The notes beneath the pieces were generated by a model that saw nothing but the letters and a program-made list of their open reading frames with translations, searched no databases and was not told the origin of the DNA. This document shows positions 9,942-18,600 of a stretch of DNA of 61,388 nt, one piece after another (the stretch's first letter is position 1; each line of letters opens with the position of its first letter). Both the position numbers and the translations under genes were made by a program. Origin of the DNA: Alphaproteobacteria bacterium (GTDB lineage: Bacteria > Pseudomonadota > Alphaproteobacteria > Rhizobiales > Beijerinckiaceae); NCBI GenBank assembly GCA_016869555.1, contig VGDY01000004.1, positions 1-61,388 of the forward strand. Direction: 5' to 3'.

Positions 9942-11002
9942 TCGACGCCTTCGCGATCGCGTCTCCGTTTCTGCGCCTGCTCGACGCGGAAACGGCGCAT
10001 CGCGCGACCATCGCCGCGCTGAAGACGCTGCCGCCGCGCGCGCCGCCGCCCGACGATCCGCGTCTCGCGGTTTCCGCCTTCGGTCTCGACTTTCCCAATC
10101 CGATCGGACTTGCCGCAGGATTCGACAAGAACGCGGAAGTCCCAGACGCGATGCTCGGTTTGGGGTTCGGCTTCGTCGAAGTCGGCACGCTGACGCCGCG
10201 CGCGCAACCCGGCAATCCGCGCCCGCGCGCCCTCCGTCTCGTCGAAGACCACGCCGTCATCAATCGCTACGGTTTCAACAATGACGGCCATGCGCCGGCG
10301 CTGGCGCGATTGTCGAAGCGCGCGCCGCGCGGAATCGTCGGCGTCAATATCGGCGCCAACAAGGACGCGGCGGATCGCGTCGCCGACTATGTCGCGGGCG
10401 TGAGCGCCTTGGCCGACGTCGCGAGCTATTTCACGATCAATGTGAGTTCGCCCAATACGCCAGGCCTGCGCGATTTGCAGGAGCCGGAAGCGCTCTCCGA
10501 ACTGCTCGCCCGCGCGATCGAAGCGCGCGACGCCGCGCGCATTCGGCGCCCCCTGCTGTTGAAAATCGCGCCGGACCTTACGTTGGATCAGCTCGATAGC
10601 GTGGTGCGCGTCGCACGCGAAAGGCGCATCGACGGGATGATCGTGTCGAACACGACCATCTCGCGACCCTTAACGCTGCGCTCGCCTTTGGCCAAAGAGA
10701 GCGGCGGCCTCTCCGGCGCGCCGCTGTTCGACCTTTCGACGCGCATGCTCGCGCAAGCTTTTTTGCGCGTCGACGGGCAGTTCCCATTGATCGGCGTCGG
10801 CGGCGTCGACAGCGCTGAAGCGGCGCTCGCAAAAATTGAAGCAGGCGCGACGCTGGTACAGCTTTATTCCGCGCTGGTTTACGAAGGGCCGGCGCTGGTC
10901 GCCCGCATCAAGCGCGGCTTGATCGAAACTCTCGAGCGAAACAAGGAGCCGCTGGCCGCGCGGATCGGCAAATGCGCGACGGCTTTATGTCGCTCGGCGT
11001 AA
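9938..11002 (+). CDS. pyrD: dihydroorotate dehydrogenase (quinone), class 2
   Basis: Oxidises dihydroorotate to orotate in pyrimidine synthesis, passing electrons to the quinone pool at the inner membrane. It is 354 residues long, typical for class 2. The N-terminal amphipathic helix ([15 protein letters not shown]) is followed by the FMN barrel: [39 protein letters not shown], the catalytic-serine loop [21 protein letters not shown], and the phosphate-binding [17 protein letters not shown]. It is coupled to the DUF952 gene by an ATGA overlap. Confidence 0.97.
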   Translation: MIDAFAIASPFLRLLDAETAHRATIAALKTLPPRAPPPDDPRLAVSAFGLDFPNPIGLAAGFDKNAEVPDAMLGLGFGFVEVGTLTPRAQPGNPRPRALRLVEDHAVINRYGFNNDGHAPALARLSKRAPRGIVGVNIGANKDAADRVADYVAGVSALADVASYFTINVSSPNTPGLRDLQEPEALSELLARAIEARDAARIRRPLLLKIAPDLTLDQLDSVVRVARERRIDGMIVSNTTISRPLTLRSPLAKESGGLSGAPLFDLSTRMLAQAFLRVDGQFPLIGVGGVDSAEAALAKIEAGATLVQLYSALVYEGPALVARIKRGLIETLERNKEPLAARIGKCATALCRSA

Positions 11003-11103
11003 ATATCCTACGGGCATAGCCCAAAAGGGCGATTTGAGCCGCGTCTTCCATGTGACATCGCGCGGTGCTATCGAGCGCTCAATTCAACAAAAGAGGAACG
11101 ACG

Positions 11104-11649
11104 ATGACCGAGCATATCTGGCTGGCGACGGGCGAAGCGACGGTTCTGGCGGCTGACGGACAATATACCGACGCGATGCCGGAAGTCATGATCGGCAACG
11201 TCAAGGGACCGGTCGGGCACGCCTTCGCCAGCATGGCGGGTCAGGTCGCCGGCCACCCGCGCATGTTCGTCATCCGCGACCTCAATCAGCAGGTGCGCCC
11301 CGCCACGATGATGACCACCAAAATGACGGTCAAATCGGAAGACTATGTCGAGCTGCTCGGCGGGATCGTGCAGGCGGCGACCGGCGACGCCATCGTCGAC
11401 TGCGTCGCCGAGGGGATCATCCCCAAGGATCAGATCGACGAACTCTGCATGATCATCATGGTCTGGCTCGATCCGCGCTGCGCCAAGCACCAGAAGAAAC
11501 TCGACAGAAAAGACCTCTATCGCACCAATTACGAGGCGACCAAACTCGCGATCTCGCGCGCGATGAAGGGCGAGCCGACGGCCGACGAACTCATCGCCAA
11601 CCGCAAGAGCGTGCAGCATTACGCGCTTGAAGGCGTATTCGACGACTGA
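11104..11649 (+). CDS. formaldehyde-activating enzyme (Fae) family paralogue
   Basis: A 181-residue member of the Fae family; true Fae condenses formaldehyde with tetrahydromethanopterin in methylotrophs. Start ATG 11104 follows AAAAGAGG. Family hallmarks are GPVGHAFASM, VAEGIIPKDQIDEL, YEATKLAISRAMKGEP and NRKSVQH. The segment that carries the conserved catalytic histidine in true Fae (VAHIDLIIG) reads AMPEVMIG here, so that residue appears replaced by Met25, and the C-terminal third has an insertion (CAKHQKKLDRKDLYR). It is therefore more likely a Fae2/Fae3-like paralogue of unclear function than the main enzyme. Its last 31 bases overlap the convergent bufC gene. Confidence 0.85.
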   Translation: MTEHIWLATGEATVLAADGQYTDAMPEVMIGNVKGPVGHAFASMAGQVAGHPRMFVIRDLNQQVRPATMMTTKMTVKSEDYVELLGGIVQAATGDAIVDCVAEGIIPKDQIDELCMIIMVWLDPRCAKHQKKLDRKDLYRTNYEATKLAISRAMKGEPTADELIANRKSVQHYALEGVFDD

Positions 11650-12458
11650 TCTTCGCCGCCAACGCGCACGCCGATGATCATGCCGTCCTGAAACCAGCTC
11701 GACAGACATTGCGCCAACCGCTCCGGCGCAATCTCGCCCGACTGCTGGAAAGCGGTCATCTGGCAGATGTCGCCAAAGGCGTGGCCGGCGCGGGCTTCGC
11801 AAAGCGCGACATATTCGTCGGGCTCAAGCTGGCGATACGCCGATTCATGATCGACGCGCCACACGGCGACATATTCGACGCCGCCGCCCGCCGCCGGCGC
11901 ATCGATTTTCTCCGGCGGCTCCTCGCTGATCGCGGCGTCATAGGAGGCGATCGTGCCGGCGGCGAGTTCGAGCAGCGTGAGGCTCAGGTCGAAATCGAAG
12001 GCGAGCCGCGGCCAGTCATTGGGCGCGAATTCCGCCAGCGCCTGCACCGCCAAGGGCGTTTCGTCAGCGGCGTCGAAGGCGTCGACCATCGCGCGTTCGA
12101 ACAGCGCCATCGATACGGCCCGCGCATCCTCGCGCCAGGTCGGACAGTCGCGCATGAAATCCGGCAGTCCGGTCGTGAAAAAGCGCGCGTTGGGATCGCG
12201 CGACGGGCGCTGATCGATGTAATCGTCGATGAGCGCCTCAAACGCCTCGCCGCCGAGGACCGCGCGCAGCCCAGGGTGATCCTGAGACACGAAATCGGCC
12301 AGTCGCAGGCGATAGCCATTTTGATATACGCCAAGCAACGTCTCGGGAGTCGCCCCGCGCGGCGACGAGCGCAATTTTTTCAGCAGCGGCTTATCCGCCT
12401 CTGCTGAGCCCGCCAGCACGCTCTCCTGAAACAGGGACTGAAAATCGGCGAGCTTCAT
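11619..12458 (-). CDS. bufC: HvfC/BufC-family peptide-modification partner (DUF2063)
   Basis: A 279-residue protein whose N-terminal domain (MKLADFQSLFQESVLAG, LGVYQNGYRLRLADFV, DHPGLRAVLG) matches the DUF2063/HvfC-BufC family. The remaining half resembles the winged-helix-like C-terminal part of these proteins. Known members bind the precursor peptide and work with the DUF692 (MNIO) oxygenase to modify cysteines. Its start overlaps the bufB stop by four bases. Its 3' end runs 31 bases into the convergent Fae-like gene. Confidence 0.87.
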   Translation of the reverse strand: MKLADFQSLFQESVLAGSAEADKPLLKKLRSSPRGATPETLLGVYQNGYRLRLADFVSQDHPGLRAVLGGEAFEALIDDYIDQRPSRDPNARFFTTGLPDFMRDCPTWREDARAVSMALFERAMVDAFDAADETPLAVQALAEFAPNDWPRLAFDFDLSLTLLELAAGTIASYDAAISEEPPEKIDAPAAGGGVEYVAVWRVDHESAYRQLEPDEYVALCEARAGHAFGDICQMTAFQQSGEIAPERLAQCLSSWFQDGMIIGVRVGGEDQSSNTPSSA

Positions 12459-13306
12459 GCCGCGCTGCGCGCACGCTCGTTCGCGATGCGGGCGTCGATA
12501 TCGCGCATATGTTGCAGTTCGTCGAGAAGCTCCGAGAACGGCGGATAATTGTCGTCGCGCTCGATCATGGCCGAGACGTCGCCGCAGCGCCGGCGCGCAT
12601 GCTCATAGAGCGCCCAGACTTCGTCGCAGACCGGCTGGTCGTGCGTATCGACGCGATGCGTCTCATTGTCGGTATGGCCCGCCATATGGAACTGCACGAC
12701 GCGCTCTGCGGGAACGCCGTCGATGAAGGCGACCGGATCGAAGCCGTGATTGAAGCTCGAAACGAAAACATTGTTGACGTCGAGCAGCAAAAGGCAGTCA
12801 GCGCGCTCCGCCATTTCGCGAACGAATTCGTGTTCGCTCATCTCGGAGTCGACGAAGGAGACATAGGTCGACGCGTTTTCGACGACGAGCCGGCGCTTGA
12901 GGAAATCCTGCACCCGCTGGATGCGCTCGACGATATGCGCAAGCGACTCGCGCGTATAGGGAATGGGCAACAGATCATGGAGCGTGACGCCGTGAACGCC
13001 GGTCCAGGCGACGTGATCCGAAATCCAGGCCGGTTCGACCCGATCGGCGAGCGCCTTCAATTGCCGCAGATAATCGACGTTGAGCGGATCGGTCGAGGCG
13101 AGCGACATCGAGACGCCGTGCATGACGATGGGATAATCAGCCCGGATCCGATCCAGCATCGCCAGAGGCTTGCCGCCGGCGAGCATGTAATTTTCGGAGA
13201 TGATTTCGAACCAGTCGATCGGCGGGCGCGACGCCAGAATCTCGTCGTAATAGACGGGCCTCAGTCCTAAGCCGTAGCCGAGAGGCGCAGGCCTTTCCAT
13301 TGACAT
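12455..13306 (-). CDS. bufB: MNIO-family (DUF692) bufferin maturase
   Basis: A 283-residue TIM-barrel protein of the multinuclear non-haem iron oxidative enzyme family, relatives of methanobactin MbnB. The start at 13306 (MSMERPAPLG) follows GAAAGGGGGAC; the open frame could begin at 13327. Metal-ligand and core motifs are seen: GLRPVYYDEIL, FEIISENYM, MHGVSMSLAS, ISDHVAWTG, HDLLPIPYT, VVENASTYVSF, LLLDVNNVFVSSFNHG, QFHMAGHTDN, DTHDQPVCDEVWALYE and MIERDDN. Family members oxidise cysteines of a precursor peptide to thiooxazole-, oxazolone- or thioamide-type groups. It sits between the candidate precursor and bufC. Confidence 0.92.
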   Translation of the reverse strand: MSMERPAPLGYGLGLRPVYYDEILASRPPIDWFEIISENYMLAGGKPLAMLDRIRADYPIVMHGVSMSLASTDPLNVDYLRQLKALADRVEPAWISDHVAWTGVHGVTLHDLLPIPYTRESLAHIVERIQRVQDFLKRRLVVENASTYVSFVDSEMSEHEFVREMAERADCLLLLDVNNVFVSSFNHGFDPVAFIDGVPAERVVQFHMAGHTDNETHRVDTHDQPVCDEVWALYEHARRRCGDVSAMIERDDNYPPFSELLDELQHMRDIDARIANERARSAA

Positions 13307-13382
13307 GTCCCCCTTTCGCGCCGCCATCTATGCCGAAGCCGGCAACGGGGACGGCCAAACGAACCGTCCCCGCACATGACGA

Positions 13383-13616
13383 CTACTTCTTGGTGTGGCA
13401 GCGGTTCTTCATATTGCAGTGACCCTTATGATGGTGACACTGCGCCTTGTGGTGGCATTTGGCCATGCCGCGGCAGCTTGACTTGCCGCCGCAATGGGTC
13501 TTGGCGTGGGTCGCCTTGGCGCCATGCGCATGGGCGGGCGCGACTGACGCGCCGCTCAAGGCAAGGGCGACGGCGGCGGCGGCGAGCGCCGATCCTGAAA
13601 TAATATTGGGCTTCAT
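13383..13616 (-). CDS. bufA: bufferin-like His/Cys-rich precursor peptide
   Basis: A 77-residue small protein starting at ATG 13616 after the ribosome site GAGGAGAGAAAA (a second ATG at 13634 overlaps that site). A Sec-type signal peptide (MKPNIISGSALAAAAVALAL...) ends at a likely AHA-HG cleavage site. The mature part of about 47 residues has six cysteines spaced C-x5-C-x5-C-x5-C-x6-C-x5-C, about ten histidines (CHHKAQC, CHHHKGHC) and many lysines. It lies 76 bases upstream of bufB on the same strand, the usual precursor position. I infer that it is the modified, metal-binding peptide of this operon; it does not look like the classic DUF2282 bufferins. Confidence 0.82.
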   Translation of the reverse strand: MKPNIISGSALAAAAVALALSGASVAPAHAHGAKATHAKTHCGGKSSCRGMAKCHHKAQCHHHKGHCNMKNRCHTKK

Positions 13617-14035
13617 TTTTCTCTCCTCTTTCATATTCCCCTCGCGATGAAGGGAAGTCGACGCTCTCGCCGGTCGCGCGGCGTATGCCAGCTTCTACTT
13701 AGCGCGCGCGGCCGTTGTGTCGGCCTTGGCTGGCGCGGGGAAGCAGCGGCCCAACAGGATATCCGCGCTTCTTCCTGCTTCCGCGATTGCGCCCTTGCGA
13801 AACAGCGCGAACCCGGACCGCAGTCCAAGCTTGGCGATGCAGCCTATGCGTGCGACGTCGATTCCGCCAGCAGTAAATTCGACGATACGGCGCGCGCTCA
13901 CTTTATGTTTAATATATCAAATCAGTATATTAGTAGTTTATCGCGTTGCAATATCATGGTTTTGCCGCAGCTTCTTCGGAACGGTTTCTGCTTGGAGCGC
14001 TTGCGGCGGCGGCGCGTCGCTGATAGATAACGCCC

Positions 14036-14068
14036 GCGCCGGAGATCAAGCCGGCGCATTCGTTTTGG
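14036..14068 (+). terminator. intrinsic-terminator-like hairpin upstream of rpsA
   Basis: A perfect 7-bp stem, GCGCCGG at 14036-14042 and CCGGCGC at 14051-14057, with an 8-base loop, followed by ATTCGTTTTGG. No protein gene ends just before it, so it may end a small RNA or a leader transcript starting in the AT-rich patch upstream. Confidence 0.45.
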
Positions 14069-14093
14069 TTTTCGACCTCGGGCCGCGCCGGCC

Positions 14094-14113
14094 AGTTCGT
14101 TTAGCGAACTTTT
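14094..14113 (+). terminator. short hairpin with T-run in the rpsA leader
   Basis: AGTTCG at 14094-14099 pairs with CGAACT at 14105-14110, followed by TTTCG. It is the second terminator-like hairpin in the rpsA leader and lies about 105 bases before the start codon. It could be part of leader regulation; the stem is short. Confidence 0.35.
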
Positions 14114-14218
14114 CGTCCTCTCTCGCGTTTAAGCGGCGGAGGACGTCCGATCGTCGAGAGCCGACCTGCAACGCTAACCCTTCGCCGGCGCCGCCCTTTA
14201 CGGGTCTCAGGAGAACAA

Positions 14219-15964
14219 ATGTCCGTCACTACCGATCGCGCGCCCACGCGCGAAGATTTCGCCGCCCTGCTCGATGAAAGCTACGGCCAGAACGAAGCGT
14301 TCGAAGGCTCCGTCATTAAGGGGCGGGTCGTCGCCATCGAAAAGGATGTCGCCGTCATCGACATCGGCCTCAAGACCGAAGGCCGCGTCCCGATCAAGGA
14401 ATTCACCGGCTACGGGCGCGACCCCGCGCCGCAGGTCGGCGAAGAGGTCGAAGTCTATCTGGAGCGCGTCGAGAATGCGCTCGGCGAAGCCGTCATTTCG
14501 CGGGACAAGGCGCGCCGCGAAGAGAGCTGGGTGAAGCTCGAAAAGGCGTTCGAGACCAATGAAAAGGTCGACGGCGTCATCTTCAATCAGGTCAAGGGCG
14601 GGTTTACCGTCGATCTCGACGGCGCGGTGGCGTTCCTGCCGCGCTCACAAGTCGACATCCGGCCGATCCGCGACGTCGGCCCGCTGATGAACGTCCCGCA
14701 GCCGTTCCACATCCTGAAGATGGATCGCCGCCGCGGCAACATCGTCGTGTCGCGCCGCACCGTGCTCGAAGAGAGCCGCGCCGAGCAGCGCCATGAGATC
14801 GTCGCCAATCTCGAAGAGGGACAGGTGATCGACGGCGTCGTGAAGAACATCACCGACTACGGCGCCTTCGTTGATCTCGGCGGCATCGACGGCCTGCTGC
14901 ATGTCACCGACATCGCCTGGCGGCGGGTCAACCACCCGTCCGAGGTGCTGACCATCGGCCAGACCGTCAAGGTGAAGATCATCAAGATCAATCACGAGAC
15001 GCACCGCATCTCGCTCGGCATGAAGCAGCTGCTGGAAGACCCGTGGCAGGGCATCGAGGCGAAATATCCGATCGGCGCCAGATTCCATGGCCGCGTGACC
15101 AACATCACCGACTATGGCGCCTTCGTCGAACTGGAGCCCGGCATCGAGGGCCTCGTCCATGTCTCGGAAATGAGCTGGACGAAGAAGAACGTCCATCCCG
15201 GCAAGATCGTCTCGACGAGCCAGGAAGTCGACGTTCAGGTGCTCGAAGTCGATCCGGTCAAGCGCCGCATTTCGCTCGGCCTCAAGCAGTGCCTGCAGAA
15301 TCCGTGGGAGGCCTTCGCCGAGAAACATCCGGTCGGCTCAAGCGTCTCCGGCGAAGTCAAGAACAAGACCGAATTCGGCCTGTTCATCGGCCTCGACGGC
15401 GATGTGGACGGCATGGTCCATCTCTCCGACCTCGACTGGAACCGTCCGGGCGAGCAGGTGATCGAGGAATATAAGAAGGGCGACGTCATCAACGCCCAGG
15501 TTCTCGACGTCGACGTCGAGAAGGAGCGCATTTCGCTCGGCGTGAAGCAGCTCGGCAGCGATCCTTTCGCTTCCGTCGGCGGCGGCGAGGACGGCGGCGA
15601 GGTGAAGAAGGGCGCGGTCGTCACCTGCGAAGTGATCGAGGTGAAGGAGTCCGGCATCGACGTGAAGATCTCCGGCACCGATCTCTCCACTTTCATCAAG
15701 CGCAGCGAACTCGCGCGCGACCGCGCCGACCAGCGTCCCGAGCGTTTCGCCGTGGGCGAAAAGGTCGACGGCCGCGTCACGCTCTTCGACCGCAAGGCGC
15801 GCAAGGTCTCCGTCTCCATCAAGGCGCTGGAAGTCGCCGAGGAGAAGGAGGCGATCGCGCAATATGGCTCGGCCGATTCCGGCGCGTCGCTCGGCGACAT
15901 CCTCGGCGCGGCGCTGAAAGCCCGCGAAGAGACGCCAAAGAAGGGCAAGAAATCCGAGGAGTAA
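14219..15964 (+). CDS. rpsA: 30S ribosomal protein S1
   Basis: A 581-residue S1 protein, which binds mRNA on the small subunit and helps initiate translation. The start follows CAGGAGAACAA. It contains a run of S1/OB-fold repeats recognisable by the recurring pattern G-x-V-x-N-I-T-D-Y-G-A-F-V-D/E-L and RRISLG/HRISLG endings (KNITDYGAFVDLGGIDGL; TNITDYGAFVELEPGIEGL; KNKTEFGLFIGLDGDVDG), six domains in all, and ends in a lysine-rich tail. cmk, often directly upstream of rpsA, is not present here. A strong intrinsic terminator follows. Confidence 0.98.
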   Translation: MSVTTDRAPTREDFAALLDESYGQNEAFEGSVIKGRVVAIEKDVAVIDIGLKTEGRVPIKEFTGYGRDPAPQVGEEVEVYLERVENALGEAVISRDKARREESWVKLEKAFETNEKVDGVIFNQVKGGFTVDLDGAVAFLPRSQVDIRPIRDVGPLMNVPQPFHILKMDRRRGNIVVSRRTVLEESRAEQRHEIVANLEEGQVIDGVVKNITDYGAFVDLGGIDGLLHVTDIAWRRVNHPSEVLTIGQTVKVKIIKINHETHRISLGMKQLLEDPWQGIEAKYPIGARFHGRVTNITDYGAFVELEPGIEGLVHVSEMSWTKKNVHPGKIVSTSQEVDVQVLEVDPVKRRISLGLKQCLQNPWEAFAEKHPVGSSVSGEVKNKTEFGLFIGLDGDVDGMVHLSDLDWNRPGEQVIEEYKKGDVINAQVLDVDVEKERISLGVKQLGSDPFASVGGGEDGGEVKKGAVVTCEVIEVKESGIDVKISGTDLSTFIKRSELARDRADQRPERFAVGEKVDGRVTLFDRKARKVSVSIKALEVAEEKEAIAQYGSADSGASLGDILGAALKAREETPKKGKKSEE

Positions 15965-15987
15965 ATTGCCTCGGTCGCCAGATTCGA

Positions 15988-16018
15988 GCCCGCGTCGAAA
16001 GGCGCGGGCTTTTTTTTT
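15988..16018 (+). terminator. rho-independent terminator of rpsA
   Basis: The stem GCCCGCG (15988-15994) / CGCGGGC (16003-16009) with an 8-base loop is followed by nine T residues. It lies 24 bases after the rpsA stop. Confidence 0.93.
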
Positions 16019-16217
16019 GCGCGCTGGCCTTCTCCTTGGAGGGAAGGGCCGCATTGCAAGCCGATGCGGGGCGGCGTGACCGCGCGGCTTCGCGCGTCAA
16101 TCTTTCATTCACCAAAACTCAATTCATGCCGGGCCGTTAACCGCAATTTCCGAAGCGGCGACGCAAGCTCGGCGCGTGTTCCTTGCGCGGCGCTCCAGGC
16201 CGCCGGAGTCGCGTCTC

Positions 16218-17132
16218 ATGAGCGTTGCCGAATTCGACCCGAACGACAGCCCTTATACGCGCCCGCTGCGCGCGAGGCCGGCCGGCGCGCGCGCAGCGGT
16301 CGGAATGGGCGTCGGCGCGACGTTCGTACTCCTCGCCGCCCTCGTCATTATTCCCCGCGGACCGGAAACCGCCGAGCAGAGCGGCGCGGCGAAAACCGCG
16401 CCGCCCGCCGCCGTCGCGCCGACCCGCAAAATTACCGCCAAAATCTCCATCGAAGCCGTCGAGGCTTCCGCGCTGATGGCGAAGCCCTTCAGCGCATTCG
16501 ATATCGCCGCGCCCGAATTCAGCCGGGAGAAACGGACGATCGCCGCGCGCGACGGCGAGAACGGCTCTGGCCGCGTCGACACGATTTCAATAGGCCAGTT
16601 CGCGGCCGGCGCGCCGTTCATGCGCGTCGACATTCATCAGGATATCGCCGACAAGGAAAAGGCGTCCGATTTCTTTCTCGATATGACGCGACATGCCGCG
16701 CAGGCGGGACTGAATGTCGAGAAAATCGGTCAGCCGAGCGAACTCATCGCCAGATTCGGTTCGTTCGAGACGGCCGAAATACGACTGTCCCAACCTGCGT
16801 CGGAAAGCGTCGGCGCGAGCGAGCGCAATTGTCTCGCGACACGCTTCATCGATGGCGGACTTGCGCTCGAAATCGCCGGGCTCGCGTGCGGCCAGGCAGG
16901 GAAACCGATTGACCGCGTCGCGCTCGGCTGCATGCTCGACCGCATCAGTTATACCGCGAGCCCGGACCGGCCTGATCTGAATGCGTTCTTCATGCAGGCG
17001 GCGGCGACCCGCTCCGTGGGTTGCGACAATATCTCGCGCGACGACCTGACCGCGACGATTCCGACCCAAAAGAACGCCGCGCGCCGCTCGCATGCAAAGC
17101 CGACGCGTCAGCTGGCGCCGCCCGCGCGCTAG
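16218..17132 (+). CDS. hypothetical membrane-anchored protein
   Basis: A 304-residue protein I do not recognise. The start is ATG 16218 (MSVAEFDPNDSPYTRPL). A basic N-terminal segment is followed by one hydrophobic helix at about residues 29-46 (GMGVGATFVLLAALVIIP), suggesting an inner-membrane anchor with the bulk in the periplasm. The external part has an Ala/Pro-rich linker, a mixed alpha/beta body and four cysteines (ERNCLATRF, GLACGQ, LGCMLD, VGCDN) that could form disulfides. The tail is basic. It stands alone between rpsA and the next small secreted protein. Confidence 0.7.
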   Translation: MSVAEFDPNDSPYTRPLRARPAGARAAVGMGVGATFVLLAALVIIPRGPETAEQSGAAKTAPPAAVAPTRKITAKISIEAVEASALMAKPFSAFDIAAPEFSREKRTIAARDGENGSGRVDTISIGQFAAGAPFMRVDIHQDIADKEKASDFFLDMTRHAAQAGLNVEKIGQPSELIARFGSFETAEIRLSQPASESVGASERNCLATRFIDGGLALEIAGLACGQAGKPIDRVALGCMLDRISYTASPDRPDLNAFFMQAAATRSVGCDNISRDDLTATIPTQKNAARRSHAKPTRQLAPPAR

Positions 17133-17255
17133 ACGCCTCCCGCCGACGAATTCACTCTGATCGCGGATTGCCGGCTGGAAATGGCCGCGCCAGTTCGCTT
17201 TTGCGAAACGATCCGCTATTATGATCGCTGGCGTTCAGTCCAAAAGGGGATCGTG

Positions 17256-17594
17256 ATGCGCATAAATTCAGTGCTGGCGGCGGGGCTCGCGTGTCTGGTG
17301 GCGTTCGCGGCGGGCGACGCGCTCGCCAAGTCGCGCTCCCGCGTTGCCTCGGACGGCATGTATAACAGCCGGGGCCCGATCGACATTCAGCGCCGCAGTT
17401 GGCTCGACCCCGGAACGCAGGCTCCGGTCGGCAGCACCAATCGCTACATGGTCCAGCAGACCTACCTCAATCACGATCCCATCGAGCGCAACCAGCGCAG
17501 CTGGTATATGCAGGAAACGCTTCCTCAGCGACCGCCCTACAACGCCGGCATGATCGTTCCTTACGACGAGGGATTTTCGTTCCCTTGGCAGTAA
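17256..17594 (+). CDS. hypothetical secreted protein
   Basis: A 112-residue protein beginning at ATG 17256 after AAAAGGGGATCGTG. An obvious signal peptide (MRINSVLAAGLACLVAFAAG, cleavage near ALA-KS) precedes a Tyr/Gln/Arg-rich mature part of about 87 residues without cysteines (NRYMVQQTYLNHDP, RNQRSWYMQETLPQRPPYN). No family is recognised. It is probably periplasmic or outer-surface. Confidence 0.72.
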   Translation: MRINSVLAAGLACLVAFAAGDALAKSRSRVASDGMYNSRGPIDIQRRSWLDPGTQAPVGSTNRYMVQQTYLNHDPIERNQRSWYMQETLPQRPPYNAGMIVPYDEGFSFPWQ

Positions 17595-17891
17595 ATTCGG
17601 CCGGTTTGGAGGGATCGCAGACTTCAGGAGACCTTGACGCGGGGAGCGCTTTCCTTTAGCTCCCCACCAGCCTGACGCGACGCGTTCGCGCCGGGCAAGC
17701 ACCCGTGGCGTTTGAAACAAACGCCTGTCGGCCGGATCGACGGCAGAGGAGGGCGCGTTCTTCAAACCCCGGCGGCGCCGGGGCGGCGGGAGACGCGGGT
17801 CGAGACGACGCCCCAAGCGCATGGCTTCGGGCGATTTTCGTCTTGTCGCTCTCTCGCGCCAAACGCGATCGATGAGAGGACAAGAGTCAAA

Positions 17892-18509
17892 GTGACCAAA
17901 CGCGCAGAAGCCAAATACAAGCTTGATCGCCGCCTCGGCCAGAATATCTGGGGCCGGCCGAAGAGCCCGGTGAACCGCCGCGAATATGGCCCGGGACAGC
18001 ACGGCCAGCGCCGCAAGGGCAAGCTCTCCGACTACGGCACGCAGCTCAAGGCCAAGCAGAAGCTCAAGGGCTATTACGGCAATATTTCGGAAAAGCAGTT
18101 CCGCAAATATTACGCCGAAGCGATCCGCATGAAGGGCGATTCCGGCGACAATCTGATCGGCCTGTTGGAGCGGCGCCTCGACGCCGTCGTCTATCGCGCG
18201 AAATTCGTCCCGACGGTGTTCGCCGCGCGCCAATTCGTCAATCACGGGCACATTCGCGTCAACGGCAGGCGCGTCAACATTCCGTCATATCAGGTGAAGG
18301 TCGGCGACGTGATCGAGGTGAAGGAAGCCTCGAAACAGGCGGTGACCGTTCTTGAAGCGGTGCAGCTCGCCGAGCGCGACGCGCCGGAATATTACGACGT
18401 CGACCACTCCAAGATGACCGCGAAACTCATCCGTGTGCCGCATGCGACGGAAGTGCCCTATCCGGTGCAGATGGAGCCGAACCTCGTCATCGAATTCTAT
18501 TCGCGCTAA
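17892..18509 (+). CDS. rpsD: 30S ribosomal protein S4
   Basis: A 205-residue S4 protein that nucleates 30S assembly by binding 16S rRNA. It starts at GTG 17892 after GAGAGGACAAGAGTCAAA; a long upstream in-frame extension is out of line with the family. It has the N-terminal [17 protein letters not shown], the YGPGQHGQ loop, and the S4 RNA-binding domain ([42 protein letters not shown]). It stands alone, not in the alpha operon, as usual in Rhizobiales. A terminator hairpin follows. Confidence 0.98.
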   Translation: MTKRAEAKYKLDRRLGQNIWGRPKSPVNRREYGPGQHGQRRKGKLSDYGTQLKAKQKLKGYYGNISEKQFRKYYAEAIRMKGDSGDNLIGLLERRLDAVVYRAKFVPTVFAARQFVNHGHIRVNGRRVNIPSYQVKVGDVIEVKEASKQAVTVLEAVQLAERDAPEYYDVDHSKMTAKLIRVPHATEVPYPVQMEPNLVIEFYSR

Positions 18510-18535
18510 CGTCGGCGCGCAGGGATTCAGGGAGA

Positions 18536-18561
18536 ACAGCCGCATCGCGCGGCTGTTTTTC
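18536..18561 (+). terminator. rho-independent terminator of rpsD
   Basis: A perfect 8-bp stem, ACAGCCGC (18536-18543) / GCGGCTGT (18549-18556), with a 5-base loop, is followed by TTTTCG. It lies 27 bases after the rpsD stop. Confidence 0.9.
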
Positions 18562-18600
18562 GTTCGCAATTCTTGACTGTGGAAGCGCGATCGGAAAGTC

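Larger units (their letters stand above)
13617..14218. other. 600-base intergenic region between bufA and rpsA
   Basis: This stretch separates the divergent bufA and rpsA genes. I find no convincing gene: a 68-codon minus-strand frame (13695-13901) starts at GTG without a ribosome site, and the plus-strand frames look like shadows. Bases 13902-13960 are strikingly AT-rich for this genome and could hold promoters. Two hairpins followed by short T-runs lie at 14036-14070 and 14094-14113, upstream of rpsA. Confidence 0.5.

Noticed and set aside
13695-13901. Possible 68-codon gene upstream of bufA
   Set aside because: GTG start with no Shine-Dalgarno sequence, no recognisable motif and atypical composition; kept as intergenic.
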